A stretch of 64,000 nucleotides of DNA from positions 1 to 64,000 of the forward strand of contig CAZOOK010000019.1 in the NCBI GenBank assembly GCA_964581385.1, given 5' to 3'. Both the position numbers and the translations under genes were made by a program. The notes under the pieces were generated by a model, which made no database searches, was not told the DNA's origin, and saw only the letters and a list, made by a program, of their open reading frames with translations. The DNA is from CAZOOK01 sp964581385. Lineage in GTDB: Bacteria > Pseudomonadota > Gammaproteobacteria > Nevskiales > Nevskiaceae. Below are positions 55,055 to 62,912 of the stretch, one piece after another; position 1 is the first letter of the stretch, and every line of letters begins with the position of its first letter.

Positions 55055-56230
55055 ATGTTGAACGCCGCCGCGATTGTGGCCGAGGCCGAAGCTCGCGTGG
55101 GCATCGCGGATTCGGAGCTGGCTCTCCACGCTAATCTTGATCGGCTGGTGGCCTCGCTCAATGCCGAGGCCAGGCTCCCGCCCCGGGCCGAGGCCAGTGC
55201 GCACATGGCGCTGGTGGACAGAACCGCAGATCGCCTCGAAGGCCTCAAATGGCTGCGCGATTATCCAGAGATCGGCAACGAAGTCATTGCGCAGCCGGTG
55301 TTCCTGACCGGCCTGCCGCGTTCGGGCACCACCTTCTTCCAGTATCTGTTCGACCGCGACGCGCGTTTCCGTCTGATCCGCACCTGGGAAGGAATTTCAC
55401 CGTCGCCACCGCCGGGCTATGACGCGGAGTCGGTGCGTCGTCGCAAAGCCGAAGAAGGCAAGCGTCGTCGCAAGACGCGTCCGCCAATTGCTGGATTCGA
55501 AGCCATGCATCTGATCGATGCGGACGGATCCGAGGAATGCCACATCTTCATGGAGCAGAGCTACGCGGCGGCGGGCTTTTACAACCTGTTCAACGTGCCG
55601 TCGTTCTTCGATTACCTGATGAGGTCGCTGGATTTCACCGCGGCCTACCGCACCCACAAGCGGCAACTGCAGCTGCTGCAGTGGCGCATGCCGCAGCCGC
55701 GCTGGGCATTGAAGTATCCCAATCATGTCATCGCGATGGACAAGATTCTGCAGGTCTATCCGGATGCGCGCTTCGTGATGACCCATCGTGATCCGGTGCA
55801 GACCCTGGCGTCGATTTCCAAGTTGAGCTTCACGCTCCGCAGCGTGCGTTATGACGCGCCGGTGGATCCCAAGCTCGTCGGTCAACAGATGCTCGATTTC
55901 GTACAGCGCCATATCGATCGCATCATGGCGTTCTGTAGTTCTCCCGCAGGCAACCGCGTGACGCACGTCGATTACTACCGGCTGATAGACAACCCGGCCG
56001 CAGTGATAGCCGAGGTGCACGCCGCGCTCGGCATCGATACGCCTGTGGCGGTAAGCGAAGCCGTGACCGACTGGCATCGCCGCAACCCGAAGGGTGCACG
56101 CGGCTCCAATCCTTACGCACTGGAAACGTACGGGCTCAACGCGAAATCCGTGGCCGAACAGTTCGGCGACTACATGCGCCGCTTTGGTATTCCGCGCGAA
56201 CAGCAGAGTTTGAAGCGTGGCGATACTTGA
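55055..56230 (+). CDS. Sulfotransferase-family protein (391 aa)
   Basis: This is a paralogue of 47544-48695. PAPS-loop FLTGLPRSGTTFFQYLF is followed by FVMTHRDPVQTLAS, the 3'-phosphate site, and LKYPNHVIAMDK. It ends the plus-strand operon behind the SnoaL-like gene (60-base gap, AGGAG before the ATG). The co-occurrence of an alkylsulfatase-like MBL protein and a sulfotransferase in one operon is notable. Substrate unknown. It is convergent with the TetR gene. Confidence 0.78.
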   Translation: MLNAAAIVAEAEARVGIADSELALHANLDRLVASLNAEARLPPRAEASAHMALVDRTADRLEGLKWLRDYPEIGNEVIAQPVFLTGLPRSGTTFFQYLFDRDARFRLIRTWEGISPSPPPGYDAESVRRRKAEEGKRRRKTRPPIAGFEAMHLIDADGSEECHIFMEQSYAAAGFYNLFNVPSFFDYLMRSLDFTAAYRTHKRQLQLLQWRMPQPRWALKYPNHVIAMDKILQVYPDARFVMTHRDPVQTLASISKLSFTLRSVRYDAPVDPKLVGQQMLDFVQRHIDRIMAFCSSPAGNRVTHVDYYRLIDNPAAVIAEVHAALGIDTPVAVSEAVTDWHRRNPKGARGSNPYALETYGLNAKSVAEQFGDYMRRFGIPREQQSLKRGDT

Positions 56231-56319
56231 AGCTGCCGCGGGTGGGGACGCGTTCTTAACACCACGCTTTATCCCGACCCACCGCCCTGTATCTCACTCG
56301 CGCACCTCGATTTCTTTAG

Positions 56320-56931
56320 TCACTTCTTTGCGGATATTCCGCGACAAAGCCGGACGAATTCAATGACCGTCCTACTCCACTCCTCGAGTTTTTTTTCACC
56401 TCCGTGTTCCGTCGCAACCAGCAGCGAGACGCCGAGACCGCCAATAACCACTTCGGCGAAATTTGGCGAAAATATTTGCTTGCTGCGAGTACTTGGATTC
56501 CCAGCGGAAACCTGCTCAATGAATATTTGTTCGAAGCGCTGGTGTATCTGGTGCCGTACCTTCCAGCCGCGCGGTCCGATTTCGTGAATCTGCAGCAGCA
56601 GCGTGCGTACGAATTTCGGCTGCAATTTAATGACGGAAAGAAAGCCGTGGACGACCGCTTCTAATTGCTGCTCCTCGGGAAGGTCGGAAGCTGTCACTTG
56701 TGCAACCAACTGCAGTGCACGCTCGCACATGGCGACGTAGCAAGCAACCAGGCAGGCGTCCTTGTCAGTAAAATTTTCGTAGAAGGAGCGTTTCGATACG
56801 CGCGCATGACGCACGATGTCGGCGATCGTAGTTGTCGTGTAGCCTTTCTCGGAGACTGCGGCGGCCATGCCGTTCATAAGCCGTTCCTTGTGTCCGTCCC
56901 CCAATATAAATGGTCTGGTTGTCGCGCTCAT
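56320..56931 (-). CDS. TetR-family transcriptional regulator
   Basis: This protein of about 203 residues has the TetR helix-turn-helix near its N-terminus (KERLMNGMAAAVSEKGY and TTTIADIVRHARVSKRSFYENF). Its C-terminal half is a ligand-binding helical domain. ATG 56931 is taken as the start; an upstream ATG (56952) adds seven residues. It is divergent from the porin gene, with a 376-base gap containing a twin GGTACC element, and convergent with the sulfotransferase gene. It may control the porin operon, itself, or the catabolic operon to its left. Confidence 0.86.
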   Translation of the reverse strand: MSATTRPFILGDGHKERLMNGMAAAVSEKGYTTTTIADIVRHARVSKRSFYENFTDKDACLVACYVAMCERALQLVAQVTASDLPEEQQLEAVVHGFLSVIKLQPKFVRTLLLQIHEIGPRGWKVRHQIHQRFEQIFIEQVSAGNPSTRSKQIFSPNFAEVVIGGLGVSLLVATEHGGEKKLEEWSRTVIEFVRLCRGISAKK

Positions 56932-57307
56932 ATGAGTGTTCGCATTCGGCACCGGTTAGCAGCAAAAAGTAGCCCGAGTTCTGAGGAAGCAGCCATCGCC
57001 TAAAAAGTCAGTCAGCGACTTTCTGCGTCCAGAGCTCACTGGCGCGGCTGACCACAGCCGTCCTTTCCCCCGTCCCCTGGAAAATATCCCAATTTGCAGA
57101 CGCCGGTCCCATTGGGTACCATCCGGTACCGATTTGCGGCCGTAAGTCAAAGCCAAAGAATCCCGTATCTTTCAGTCACATGCACTTTTGCTTCTAGTAC
57201 CTCCTGTCCAGAGGAGTTTTGCACCGTTATAGCGAACGATTTGCACGAGTGCCGCATAGATGCGGTTTTGGAGTTAACGCGGTCGGGGTCTGCCGAGAGG
57301 AGCACAG
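56932..57307. other. Divergent regulatory region between TetR and porin genes
   Basis: This 376-base gap has no gene. It contains the GGTACC pair at 57115-57130 and a short hairpin aaagtc...gacttt at 57004-57022. The latter, read on the minus strand, is followed by T-rich sequence. Confidence 0.45.
57115..57130. promoter_or_regulatory. Twin GGTACC dyad, candidate TetR operator
   Basis: Two GGTACC palindromes are separated by four bases (ggtacc-atcc-ggtacc), giving one helical turn between centres and overall dyad symmetry. It lies in the TetR-porin divergent region. It may be the TetR site; chance is possible. Confidence 0.35.
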
Positions 57308-58573
57308 ATGAACTGGAAACAGAAAGCAACATGGTTGGTACTCGTATATATCGTAGGCATTTCGAGCGCCCACGCCGACGTTTCGTTTCACGGATATGGA
57401 CAAACAGTCGTGGGCACTACGTTAAGCAATACACGCACCCTCCCGTTTCAACCCTACTACAGCGCCGACCCCAGCTTTCAGCCCGAATCCAATTTCGCGC
57501 TTCAAGCTTCTGCGTCATTGAACGATTCCATTTCCGCTGTCGCGCAAGTGCTTGCCCTGGGGCAGGATGACTTCAAGCCCAAATTCCATTGGGCTTATCT
57601 GAAATATCAATTAAACGACACGTTTGCCCTCAAGGCCGGGCGCATGCAGTTGCCCTATTATCAGTTTTCAGATTTCTTCTACGTAGGTGAAGCGTATCCA
57701 TGGATCATTCCGCCTGAAGCGGTATATCTCTCACAAAGTACGGGCTTTGACGGATTGGATCTGAGTGCAGAGCAATCAATCGGTGACTGGTACCTGTTCT
57801 GGCAAGGAATCTTTGGCCGTGTGGACGAAAGTGTTACTGTCCCACAGACATCCAACAATCCAGTGTACAACCTATCCATTTCCGAAAGGAACATCTTCGG
57901 CAGCTCGCTCGATGCCACTTACAACGACTGGTTGAGTCTGCGTGCTGGACTTTTCGTGGGGAAGCTAAGCACCTTGGGCGTTCCCCCCATCGACCAGGTT
58001 GTTAGCGACATGCGGTCGGAAGGCTATTACGAAGCTGCGAAAGGCCTGGATTACCGAGATGATCCAACCGCCTACTACACCGTCGGTGCTCAGATCACAC
58101 GCAATAAGTGGGTGGTGCTTGCTGAATACTCCGGACTGCAAAACATCAACAGTAGTAGTTGGCTGACCAGCTACGAATCGGAATATATCAGCGTCGGCCG
58201 CCACTTCGGAAGGTGGTTACCGCTGATCACTGTTGGCCATCGAAATCAGTGGATGTCAACCGAGGCGTTGAAATCACTACCGCCAAACACGACGGATAAT
58301 GCCGCCGGCTCGCCTTACAAAGGTCTCTTTACGTACAACAATTTCATCATCAATCAGTCCGAAAGCCCGCAGGAGCGAGCAAAGGAATACTACTATGAGA
58401 TGACCCTGCGCTATGACCTCACTGGCAACGTTGCGCTAAAGCTTGACTGGACGTACTACCAATCCAAATACAAAACCTCTGACTATACGCAGCCCTTCCC
58501 GTTTTCATTTGTGCCGTACTCCAACCCCTCTGACGCCAACCGCTTCTCAGCGGCTGTGACGTTCTCGTTCTAA
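57308..58573 (+). CDS. Outer-membrane porin-like beta-barrel protein
   Basis: This 421-residue protein has signal peptide MNWKQKATWLVLVYIVGISSAHA. The mature part starts DVSFHGYGQTVVG and is made of amphipathic beta strands with aromatic girdles (FHWAYLKYQLND, LKAGRMQLPYYQFSDFFYVGEAYPW), ending in the barrel signature VTFSF with terminal Phe. It resembles 16-strand general or substrate-specific porins. GAGGAG lies just before the ATG. The small PstS-like gene follows after 24 bases. It is likely an uptake or sensing channel for the cluster. Confidence 0.83.
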   Translation: MNWKQKATWLVLVYIVGISSAHADVSFHGYGQTVVGTTLSNTRTLPFQPYYSADPSFQPESNFALQASASLNDSISAVAQVLALGQDDFKPKFHWAYLKYQLNDTFALKAGRMQLPYYQFSDFFYVGEAYPWIIPPEAVYLSQSTGFDGLDLSAEQSIGDWYLFWQGIFGRVDESVTVPQTSNNPVYNLSISERNIFGSSLDATYNDWLSLRAGLFVGKLSTLGVPPIDQVVSDMRSEGYYEAAKGLDYRDDPTAYYTVGAQITRNKWVVLAEYSGLQNINSSSWLTSYESEYISVGRHFGRWLPLITVGHRNQWMSTEALKSLPPNTTDNAAGSPYKGLFTYNNFIINQSESPQERAKEYYYEMTLRYDLTGNVALKLDWTYYQSKYKTSDYTQPFPFSFVPYSNPSDANRFSAAVTFSF

Positions 58574-58597
58574 CCCAGCTCGGAAAGGAGTGCGACA

Positions 58598-59011
58598 ATG
58601 AATATCGTGCAAAAAATCCTGCTGGGCGTGATCGCGCTAATCGGAGCTTGTAACGCGAATGCCGGTACCGTCGTCGCCGCCAAGGATTCGGCGTTCTCGG
58701 CCGTCGATGCCGAGGAAGCCAAAAAAATCTTTCTCGGCCGTGAAGCCCGCATCGCCGGTCAGAGCGTGACCGTGATCTACCAGAAAGAAGGTGATACGCG
58801 CACCACTTTCGAGAATAAGGTCCTCGGCAAGACAGGCGCAGACCTGACGGCATACTGGTCCAAGCTCATTTTCACCGGCCGGGCGCAAGCTCCCGTGGAA
58901 GTAAGTGGCGACGGTGAAGTGAAAACCAAAGTCAGCAGCACCCCGGGCGCGGTTGGTTATATCAACGATGCCGCGGTCGATGGTTCGGTCAAGGTGCTGT
59001 TTAAATACTGA
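58598..59011 (+). CDS. Small PstS-like periplasmic phosphate/anion-binding protein
   Basis: This 137-residue protein has signal peptide MNIVQKILLGVIALIGACNANA. A compact PstS-like (PBP superfamily, phosphate ABC transporter substrate-binding-like) core follows: AVDAEEAKKIFLGREARIAGQSVTVIYQKEG, GADLTAYWSKLIFTGRAQAP and TPGAVGYINDAAV. It is much shorter than a transport PstS (about 320 aa) and has no ABC genes nearby. Such short proteins are typically coupled to porins and sensor kinases. It forms a two-gene operon with the porin. Confidence 0.8.
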   Translation: MNIVQKILLGVIALIGACNANAGTVVAAKDSAFSAVDAEEAKKIFLGREARIAGQSVTVIYQKEGDTRTTFENKVLGKTGADLTAYWSKLIFTGRAQAPVEVSGDGEVKTKVSSTPGAVGYINDAAVDGSVKVLFKY

Positions 59012-59199
59012 CCGCTGAATTTCCCAAAATTCCGGCGACTCAATCACTCCGCCTGCGATGTCGTGCTGCCGGTATCTGGCGCGAATGTTGTTACATCATC
59101 GGTAAATAGTGAGAAATGCGGGCCAGCGCTACGGAAGCGGGCAAGTTGGGGTACATTCCCAGTCATTCGTAGGTCCGGCCCGCAAAGCAGAATCAACTA

Positions 59200-59415
59200 A
59201 TGGATTTCACACTCACGCCTGATCAGACCGCTCTATCCGACGCGATCGATCGGCTTGCGGCGCAGTTCGAGACCCAGGCTAAGCGATTTTCAACGCTGCT
59301 CGTCATCAACGGCCGCGGACGCCTGGCCAGGTATAGCCGGGCGGGGATATCAGTGACGTGCTGCGGTCGCGCCATGGATGGCTGCAACGCGAACTGGCGT
59401 GCCGATCGTTGCTGA
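59200..59415 (+). pseudogene. Probable acyl-CoA dehydrogenase N-terminal remnant
   Basis: The frame begins MDFTLTPDQTALSDAIDRLAAQFET, which is the normal start of a bacterial acyl-CoA dehydrogenase (FadE type). After about 35 residues the similarity stops and the frame ends at codon 72. The remaining about 300 residues are absent, because the epoxide hydrolase gene begins immediately after. Other frames do not restore it. It looks like the 5' scar of a deletion that joined an ACAD gene to the epoxide hydrolase region. No clear ribosome-binding site precedes it. Confidence 0.55.
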
Positions 59416-59425
59416 CTCGACGGCT

Positions 59426-60568
59426 ATGAACGAGGAAGTCCACCCATTCGTACTCAACATCGAGCAAGCGCGTCTCGATGATCTTCGCCGACGTCTGGAG
59501 TTCACGCGTTGGCCCGATCGCGAACTGGTCGACGACTGGTCGCAGGGCGCGCCGCTGGTCAGGATTCAGGCGCTAGTCGAATACTGGCGGACGGCTTACG
59601 ACTGGCGCCGCTGCGAGGCCCAGCTCAACGGTCGTGGCCAGCACCGCACTCAAATCGACGGCGTCGACATCCATTTCCTGCACATCCGCTCGAAGCACCC
59701 CAATGCCTTGCCACTGATTCTGTCCCACGGCTGGCCGGGATCGGTGATCGAATTCCTTAAGTGCATCGGGCCGCTCGTCGATCCGACGGCTCATGGAGGC
59801 GACGCGCAGGATGCTTTCCACCTCGTGATTCCGTCGCTGCCCGGCTATGGCTTCTCCGGCAAGCCGCGCGAAACCGGCTGGACCGTCGGCCGCATAGCCA
59901 AAGCTTGGCACGTGCTCATGCGCAGGCTCGGTTATGAACGCTATGTCGCCCAGGGCGGCGACTGGGGCGCGGCCATCACGACCGCCATGGGTGTCCAGCG
60001 CCCGGAGGGGCTCGCCGCCATTCATTTGAATCTGCCGCTGGTCCGTCCTCGCGAAACCGGCAGCAATCTGAGTGCGAGCGAATCGAGAATGCTGGAGCAG
60101 CTCGCTCTTTACGCGCGTTCGGACTCTGGTTATTCGAGCCAGCAAGCCAGCCGGCCGCAGACGCTCGGCTATGGATTGGCCGATTCTCCAGCGGGACAAG
60201 CAGCCTGGATCTACGAGAAGTTCTATGCCTGGACGGACAACAGCGGAGCGCCGGAGACCACGCTGACGCAGGACGAGCTGCTCGACAACATTATGCTGTA
60301 CTGGCTGCCCAACACCGCCACGTCAGCAGCGCGGCTTTATTGGGAGAGCTTTCACGGCGCGTTCAAAGCGGTGGAGCTCAGCCTGCCGACGGGTTGCAGT
60401 GTTTTTCCGAAAGACATCTACGTGGCTCCGCGAAGCTGGGCGGAGCGCTGTATCCATGAGCTCATTTATTGGAACGAGTTGGATCGGGGCGGACATTTCG
60501 CTGCATTCGAGCAGCCGAAACTCTTTGTCGAAGAGCTTCGCAAGTGCTTCCGATTGGTGCGGCCCTAG
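59426..60568 (+). CDS. Epoxide hydrolase, EHN-domain (microsomal/juvenile-hormone type)
   Basis: This alpha/beta hydrolase of 380 residues has an N-terminal EHN segment (VHPFVLNIEQARLDDLRRRLEFTRWPDRELVDDW) and lid helices. LILSHGWPGSVIEF is the oxyanion HGWP, GGDWGAAI holds the nucleophile Asp, and the C-terminal GGHFAAFEQP holds the catalytic His. ATG 59426 is preferred; ATG 59378 would add 16 residues from the preceding remnant. It would open an epoxide to a diol, or act on a related ester. Its stop overlaps the end of the opposite SDR gene by four bases. Confidence 0.86.
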   Translation: MNEEVHPFVLNIEQARLDDLRRRLEFTRWPDRELVDDWSQGAPLVRIQALVEYWRTAYDWRRCEAQLNGRGQHRTQIDGVDIHFLHIRSKHPNALPLILSHGWPGSVIEFLKCIGPLVDPTAHGGDAQDAFHLVIPSLPGYGFSGKPRETGWTVGRIAKAWHVLMRRLGYERYVAQGGDWGAAITTAMGVQRPEGLAAIHLNLPLVRPRETGSNLSASESRMLEQLALYARSDSGYSSQQASRPQTLGYGLADSPAGQAAWIYEKFYAWTDNSGAPETTLTQDELLDNIMLYWLPNTATSAARLYWESFHGAFKAVELSLPTGCSVFPKDIYVAPRSWAERCIHELIYWNELDRGGHFAAFEQPKLFVEELRKCFRLVRP

Positions 60569-61362
60569 AGCGTGGCGCCGTCGTCGATGGCGATGATCTG
60601 GCCAGTGACGCAACGCGCCTGATCGGAAGCAAGAAAGGCGAACAGATTGCCGGCCTCATCCGGCGGAGCCGGGGCCGGTTGATGTGAACGCATCAGTCCG
60701 GAGATCTGTTTGACGATGGCGGCGAAGAACTCGCGATTGGCGAAGGTTTCCCGCGCTTTGTTCGTATCCACGTTCCTGGGGTCGTATACCCACGCGACCG
60801 CGACGCCGTTGCAGCGGATCTTGTTGGGTCCTTCCTCATAGGCGATCTGGCGTACCAGCGCTTCGACAGCACCTTTGGAGAACGGGGAGATGCCGTCGAA
60901 CTTGATTACCCGGCGGTTGGCGATGGTGCTGCACAGCGTGATCGAGCCGCCGCCGCCGGCGCGCAGTGCGGGCAAGGCGGTGTGTACCAACCGGAATACG
61001 CCCACCGCATCGGATTGCACGAAGGCGGAAACTTCTTCCGGCGTCAGTGCGCTCATGCGGTTGATGTTCACGAACGGGCCGCCGGCGCAGGCCACCGTAT
61101 GCAAGCGCCCGGTCTTCTCCAGCACGACGTCGACGGCGGCCTGGATCGAACGCGCGTCGTCCATGTCCATCGCTTGACCGAAGGCTTGTCCGCCTGCTTC
61201 GCGAACCTGCGCTTCGAGCGCTCGGGCCGCGTCGGCGTTGTGCCGATAAGTGAATACCACCGGCACGTCGGCTTGCGCCAGCCGCCGGACCACGCCGGCA
61301 CCGACGTTGCCGGTCCCGCCAACGACCAGCGCTCCGCCTTTCGGGAAGGTCGAGTGCAGCAT
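60565..61362 (-). CDS. SDR-family protein without the canonical Tyr
   Basis: This Rossmann protein of about 265 residues has GALVVGGTGNVGAGVV. Where classical SDRs have NNAG it reads ACAGGP, and the active-site stretch is CSTIANRRVIKFDGISPFSKGAVEAL. The Tyr-x3-Lys motif has Ser at the Tyr position (SPFSK), while the Lys and a Ser are kept. Cofactor binding is likely, but normal SDR catalysis is doubtful. ATG 61362 starts the nucleotide-binding fold and lies after the ALDH stop; the longer frame overlaps the ALDH gene. It is probably cotranscribed with the ALDH. Confidence 0.75.
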   Translation of the reverse strand: MLHSTFPKGGALVVGGTGNVGAGVVRRLAQADVPVVFTYRHNADAARALEAQVREAGGQAFGQAMDMDDARSIQAAVDVVLEKTGRLHTVACAGGPFVNINRMSALTPEEVSAFVQSDAVGVFRLVHTALPALRAGGGGSITLCSTIANRRVIKFDGISPFSKGAVEALVRQIAYEEGPNKIRCNGVAVAWVYDPRNVDTNKARETFANREFFAAIVKQISGLMRSHQPAPAPPDEAGNLFAFLASDQARCVTGQIIAIDDGATL

Positions 61363-61400
61363 CGAAATCGGAGCGATGATCGCGGCGTAGCGTTCTGACG

Positions 61401-62867
61401 CTACGAAGCGCGGATGCCGATCGCCTTCGTCTCCAGAAATTCCTCGATCCCTTCGCGGCCCCATTCGCGGCCGATGCCGCTGTGCTTGTAGCCGCCGAAC
61501 GGCAGGTCGCCGGTGATGCTCATTCCACCGTTGACGCCCATGGAGCCGGTGCGCACGCGCTTGGCGACTTTCAGAGCGCGTTCGGGGCTGCCGAACACCA
61601 CGCCGCCGAGACCATAGATGCTGTCGTTGGCGATACGGATCGCGTCCTCGTCATCCTCGAACGGAATCACCACCAGTACCGGCCCGAAGATTTCCTCCTG
61701 GGCGATGCGCATGTCGTTGCGCACGTCGACGAAGCAGGTCGGCTCGATGAAGAAGCCCTTGCCCTTGTCGGTGCGGATATTGCCGCCGGCGAGCAGGCGC
61801 GCGCCTTCCTGCTTGCCGATATCGACATAGCTCTTGACACGTTCGAGCTGACGCTTGGAGATCAACGGTCCCATGATGCAGGTCGGTTCATCGAACTTGC
61901 CCCACTTGTCGGCAAAGCCCGCGTATGCCATTTCCAGCACCTTGACCGATTCCTGGTAGCGGCTCTTCGGCACCAGCAGGCGCGTCGGGTAGGCGCAGCC
62001 CTGGCCAGCATGGAACACCACCATCGACTGCGCGACGATCATCGGGAAATTGGGCGCATCGTCCAGCACGATGAACGCCGACTTGCCACCCAGTTCCAGG
62101 AATACACGCTTCAAAGTCGAAGCGCCGTTTTCCATGATCTTTTTGCCGACGGCGGTGGAGCCGGTGAATGAGACCAGATCGACACGGGGATCCTTGGTCA
62201 GCATTTCGCCAGCCATCGCGGGATCGCCCGAGGTGATGACGTTGAACACACCGGGCGGCAAGCCGGCCTCGATGGCCAGTTCGCCCATGATGGCGCCCAT
62301 CATCGGCGTGTCCGGCGCGGGTTTCAGAATGACGGTGCAGCCGGCGAGGAGTGCCGCCACGACTTTGCCGACATTCACGTACAGCGGCACGTTCCACGGT
62401 GTGATCGCGGCGACCACGCCGACGGCTTCCTGGGTGACCAACCGCTTCGTGTCGAAGCCATACTCGTTGCGCAGTCCGCGATCTTCTTCCCAGTGGACTT
62501 TGGAGAAGCACTCCAGCAGGCCGTCCGCGCCGCTGAGCGCGCCATCGATCTGGGCGCGGAACGCGGCGCCGATCGCCGAGCCGGCTTCGAGCCGTGCGAT
62601 CTGCACCAGCTTGTCGCGATTCGCACGGAGCACATCGCGGTACTTCTTCATCAGCTGGAAGCGGTACTCGTGCTTCTGCGACCAGTCGGTCGTATCGAAG
62701 GCGCGCCGCGCGGCGGCGATCGCGTCGTTCACATCCGCCGCAGAGGCATCCGCCGCCTTGCCGATGACTTCGCCGGTCCAGGGGCCGATGTTGTCGTAAG
62801 TCTTGTTGCCGGCGGCCGCGCGCAGCTTGCCGTCGATGTACAGCTTGGCCTCTGGAAGCGTCTGCAT
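61401..62867 (-). CDS. Aldehyde dehydrogenase (488 aa)
   Basis: This NAD(P)-dependent ALDH has AAITPWNVPLYVN, FTGSTAVG, catalytic Glu in LELGGKSAF and catalytic Cys in HAGQGCAYPTR. It also has EEIFGPVLVV and a GGYKHSGIGREWG end. The GQGCAYPTR loop and the betaine-ALDH-like start mark a different subgroup from 23359-24789. TAGGAGAT lies seven bases before the ATG. It lies downstream of the third KstD-like gene (62913-64000) and upstream of the atypical SDR, all on the minus strand, so it may be one operon. Confidence 0.87.
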   Translation of the reverse strand: MQTLPEAKLYIDGKLRAAAGNKTYDNIGPWTGEVIGKAADASAADVNDAIAAARRAFDTTDWSQKHEYRFQLMKKYRDVLRANRDKLVQIARLEAGSAIGAAFRAQIDGALSGADGLLECFSKVHWEEDRGLRNEYGFDTKRLVTQEAVGVVAAITPWNVPLYVNVGKVVAALLAGCTVILKPAPDTPMMGAIMGELAIEAGLPPGVFNVITSGDPAMAGEMLTKDPRVDLVSFTGSTAVGKKIMENGASTLKRVFLELGGKSAFIVLDDAPNFPMIVAQSMVVFHAGQGCAYPTRLLVPKSRYQESVKVLEMAYAGFADKWGKFDEPTCIMGPLISKRQLERVKSYVDIGKQEGARLLAGGNIRTDKGKGFFIEPTCFVDVRNDMRIAQEEIFGPVLVVIPFEDDEDAIRIANDSIYGLGGVVFGSPERALKVAKRVRTGSMGVNGGMSITGDLPFGGYKHSGIGREWGREGIEEFLETKAIGIRAS

Positions 62868-62912
62868 CTCAATCTCCTAAGTAAACGTTGCGCCGCATCC
62901 GGCGCGACAAGG

